Shown here one piece after another: positions 62,173 through 64,000 of a stretch of 64,000 bases of DNA. The position numbers and the translations under genes are program-made. The DNA lies in NCBI GenBank assembly GCA_002077045.2, contig KZ111155.1, positions 812,705-876,704 on the forward strand, written 5' to 3'. How positions within the stretch are numbered: the first letter of the stretch is position 1; every line of letters begins with the position of its first letter. The DNA comes from Rachicladosporium sp. CCFEE 5018. Lineage: Eukaryota > Ascomycota > Dothideomycetes > Cladosporiales > Cladosporiaceae. The notes below the pieces were generated by a model, which made no database searches, was not told the origin of the DNA, and saw nothing but the letters and a program-made list of their open reading frames with translations.

Positions 62173-64000
62173 CTATGAATTCGCTGCATTGCGCTGAACG
62201 CCATCTGTACACACTGGACACCGGTACACCCTGCCCTGAGGCGCCGCGCCAGCACCGTCCATCTTGTCCTCTAGACAAGCCCGATGGAATATATGCCGAC
62301 AAGCGAAGACCACGAGCGCCAGTCTCTTCGCATCATCATCGTCTTCATCCTTTCCCATCACTTCAACGGCTCTAGCCTTAGCTTTCCCCTGACTCCTGCG
62401 CCTGCCACTTCTCTCTCCATCCCTGGCCCTCCTCCCATCCACCCTCCCCTGCTCTCTCTTAACCCACTCGTCATACACCGCCTCTCCCACTCCGGTCCCC
62501 CAAGCCCGCTTCTTGCACATCTCACAAGCCTGCGTTCTTGGCCGCCAGCCTCGTTGTCGGAGCGCATGGGCATCAGCCATGTCCGTAAAAACGTCCGAAC
62601 CCAGCAGGTCATTCGCCAATGTGAGCACATTCTGCTCGAAGGTGTAGGCGGCGAAGATGTCGGCCAGGACTTGGCGGAGGTCGGCTAGGGAGGAGGCTGA
62701 GGCAGCAGCGCGGGTGAGGAAGGCGCGGAGGATGCGCAGGAAGGTCTGTGGGTTGTGGAGGGTGCGTTGTTGAGCGGTTGAAAAGCCGTTGGCGGGTGCG
62801 GTGGGCACTTTGGCGGGAACTGAGGTGGCTGCGAGGAGTGCGGTGAAGGTCTGTTGGACGTTGGTCCGCAATGAGGAGCGAAGAGAGTCGAAGTCTTGGG
62901 TAGAGTCATTGAGATCGGAAGCAGTATCTTGTGCGTGATGGGATGCGGCTGTAACACTCTGCGTGAGCTGAACAGCTGCGTCGATGAGATTCAGCCATAG
63001 ATACTCGTCTAGATCGAGATCGTTCTCGTCAATGTCCCAAGTAGGATTCGTTCTCGGTCGAGGAGCTCGCTCTGCCCTGGCACTCTGGCCTTGACAAAGC
63101 CAGACGCCAACCTTGGTATACTTCTGAACGTCTTCGACCAGATCGTCAGCTGTTTGATGCGTGCCACGAACGTCAGGGCTTTCCGACGCCGCGGCGAGCA
63201 GGCTTACGAGTGCGTGCTGTTGGCTTTGCATATGCGTGATCAGCCGATCCATTGCGTCTCGAGCAAGACCATCGCGGGCTAGTAGCACGACTGCGGCGTC
63301 AATGATGCCACCGCTTTCGATGGCTGGAAGCACTTGATCGAGACGCAGATCGCCTGATGGTAAAGATCCCACGTAGTCTGCGACATGGTCTGGTTGGTGT
63401 GAGCACATGAGCTGCACAAACAATTCCTGAAATGTTGACCTCACGGCGTCGTGCAGCGGAGTCTGAGACTTGGCTACTGTATCGCGGTGCAGCAGTGCGG
63501 GCTCGAGCAGTGCTCGCAGGTAGAGAAATTGCTGGTATGTGTTAGATAATGCTTCCACACAAGGCTGCAGGAGATCAGGCGCGGCTTTGGCCAGAGTAAG
63601 CGCTGTGCCCTCAATGTTTATGTCTGCCAGTGACACTGCATGCTCTAGTATGATGCCTCTAACTGCCTGTCGCTGTTTCTGCGGTACTGTCGCGCTACTT
63701 TGCATGATTGAGGTAATGCAATCGAAGACACCCTGCTCATCATCTGGATCCTCGAAGTAGGCACTCAGCAGCTCGGGCCAAAGCTTTTGTCTACGATATA
63801 CTGTCTTCAACACCTTGAAGTAACGAGCACCGCGCAGCAACTCGATCAATCCGCCCATGTCGGTCGGACTGAACGCTGACAGCAGATACTCAACACTGAG
63901 CTGACAATCATCGCGAAGCTCGTCGGATGGCGGATCGCAGAGTCGTTGCAGCACACCACTTAGCAGCGCGCCGGACAGAATCAGCTGAGACGGATACTTG
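62173..64000 (-). CDS. VPS8: VPS8, right copy, 3' part (cut by window end)
   Basis: The frame is open from the window edge to the stop at 62173, covering the last 608 or so residues. It matches the left VPS8 from KYPSQLILSG onward with about 20 amino-acid differences and no indels. The C-terminal RING-type finger is kept (CEMCKKRAWG, CRHIFHRACLEDK, YRCPVC), and only the last residues differ (QRNAANS versus QRIAAIP). Nothing visible suggests decay. The 5' two thirds lie beyond the window. Confidence 0.95.
   Translation of the reverse strand, partial: KYPSQLILSGALLSGVLQRLCDPPSDELRDDCQLSVEYLLSAFSPTDMGGLIELLRGARYFKVLKTVYRRQKLWPELLSAYFEDPDDEQGVFDCITSIMQSSATVPQKQRQAVRGIILEHAVSLADINIEGTALTLAKAAPDLLQPCVEALSNTYQQFLYLRALLEPALLHRDTVAKSQTPLHDAVRSTFQELFVQLMCSHQPDHVADYVGSLPSGDLRLDQVLPAIESGGIIDAAVVLLARDGLARDAMDRLITHMQSQQHALVSLLAAASESPDVRGTHQTADDLVEDVQKYTKVGVWLCQGQSARAERAPRPRTNPTWDIDENDLDLDEYLWLNLIDAAVQLTQSVTAASHHAQDTASDLNDSTQDFDSLRSSLRTNVQQTFTALLAATSVPAKVPTAPANGFSTAQQRTLHNPQTFLRILRAFLTRAAASASSLADLRQVLADIFAAYTFEQNVLTLANDLLGSDVFTDMADAHALRQRGWRPRTQACEMCKKRAWGTGVGEAVYDEWVKREQGRVDGRRARDGERSGRRRSQGKAKARAVEVMGKDEDDDDAKRLALVVFACRHIFHRACLEDKMDGAGAAPQGRVYRCPVCTDGVQRNAANS

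Larger units (their letters stand above)
60604..64000. repeat. Right copy of the duplicated VOC-PPIH-VPS8 block
   Basis: Direct repeat of 1-3412. VPS8 coding sequence aligns without indels at constant offset 60,588. The final 339 bp (63662-64000 versus 3074-3412) are identical, whereas 62173-63661 differs by about 2-3%. Spacers 60655-61238 and 61826-62172 are much more diverged from their counterparts. The duplication continues beyond the right window edge. Confidence 0.93.

Noticed and set aside
1..64000. Search for CRISPR arrays, transposon terminal repeats, rRNA and biosynthetic core genes
   Set aside because: None recognised by eye; the only dispersed repeat found is the duplicated gene block at the two ends.

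Overview
This window looks like nuclear DNA from a filamentous ascomycete (Pezizomycotina). Genes are compact, lie on both strands, and carry short introns (mostly 43-77 bp) with CTNAC/CTGAC-like branch sites. The gene set fits: CreB-type deubiquitinase, SWIRM/amine-oxidase/HMG demethylase, Zn2Cys6 regulators, RCR family, fungal VPS8. A Dothideomycete with a duplicated or hybrid genome (for example a Hortaea-like black yeast) would fit the paralogous ends, but that is only an inference. I see no virus, CRISPR, plasmid or recognisable transposon.

Layout. 1-6444 (minus strand): the 5' tip of a VOC/glyoxalase gene, a cyclophilin H, and complete VPS8. 6.8-10.2 kb: a GPALPP/DUF3752 protein, an RCR membrane protein and the Fe-S assembly factor CIA2. 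10.1-17.3 kb: a long spacer, a large Zn2Cys6 regulator and an ACS-type MFS transporter. 17.7-22.3 kb: TOP1 and mitochondrial ATP3, divergently arranged. 23.4-25.3 kb: two secreted Ser/Thr-rich proteins, one with a broken GPI tail and one a cupredoxin. 25.5-32.6 kb (minus): DUF423, an unknown disordered protein, a 115-aa unknown and a SulP sulfate permease. 34.1-36.2 kb: BUB2, a 100-N assembly gap and the C-terminal piece of an unidentified protein. 36.8-44 kb: a regulator with half a zinc cluster, one tRNA-Ile(AAT), a Sel1-repeat protein and SAS4. 45.2-49.2 kb: a Gly/Ser-repeat protein and two tandem BTB genes, the second apparently decaying. 50.4-60.1 kb: LSD1/KdmA-type demethylase, creB, YOS1 and ALG12. 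60.1-64 kb (minus): VOC protein, cyclophilin H and the 3' part of VPS8 again.

The main structural feature is that the two ends are the same gene block in the same orientation about 60.6 kb apart. VPS8 coding sequence differs by roughly 2-3% over most of the overlap, then is identical for the last 339 bp, while introns and spacers are far more diverged. A 100-N gap lies between the copies, so a real long-range duplication and a scaffold join of homeologous contigs must both be considered.

Most genes are unrelated housekeeping functions: endosomal tethering, splicing, Fe-S assembly, topology, ATP synthesis, mitotic exit, silencing, carbon repression, ER-Golgi traffic and N-glycosylation. I see no biosynthetic cluster. 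Exon structures were worked out by hand from splice motifs, and the lengths of every multi-exon model were checked to be a multiple of three.
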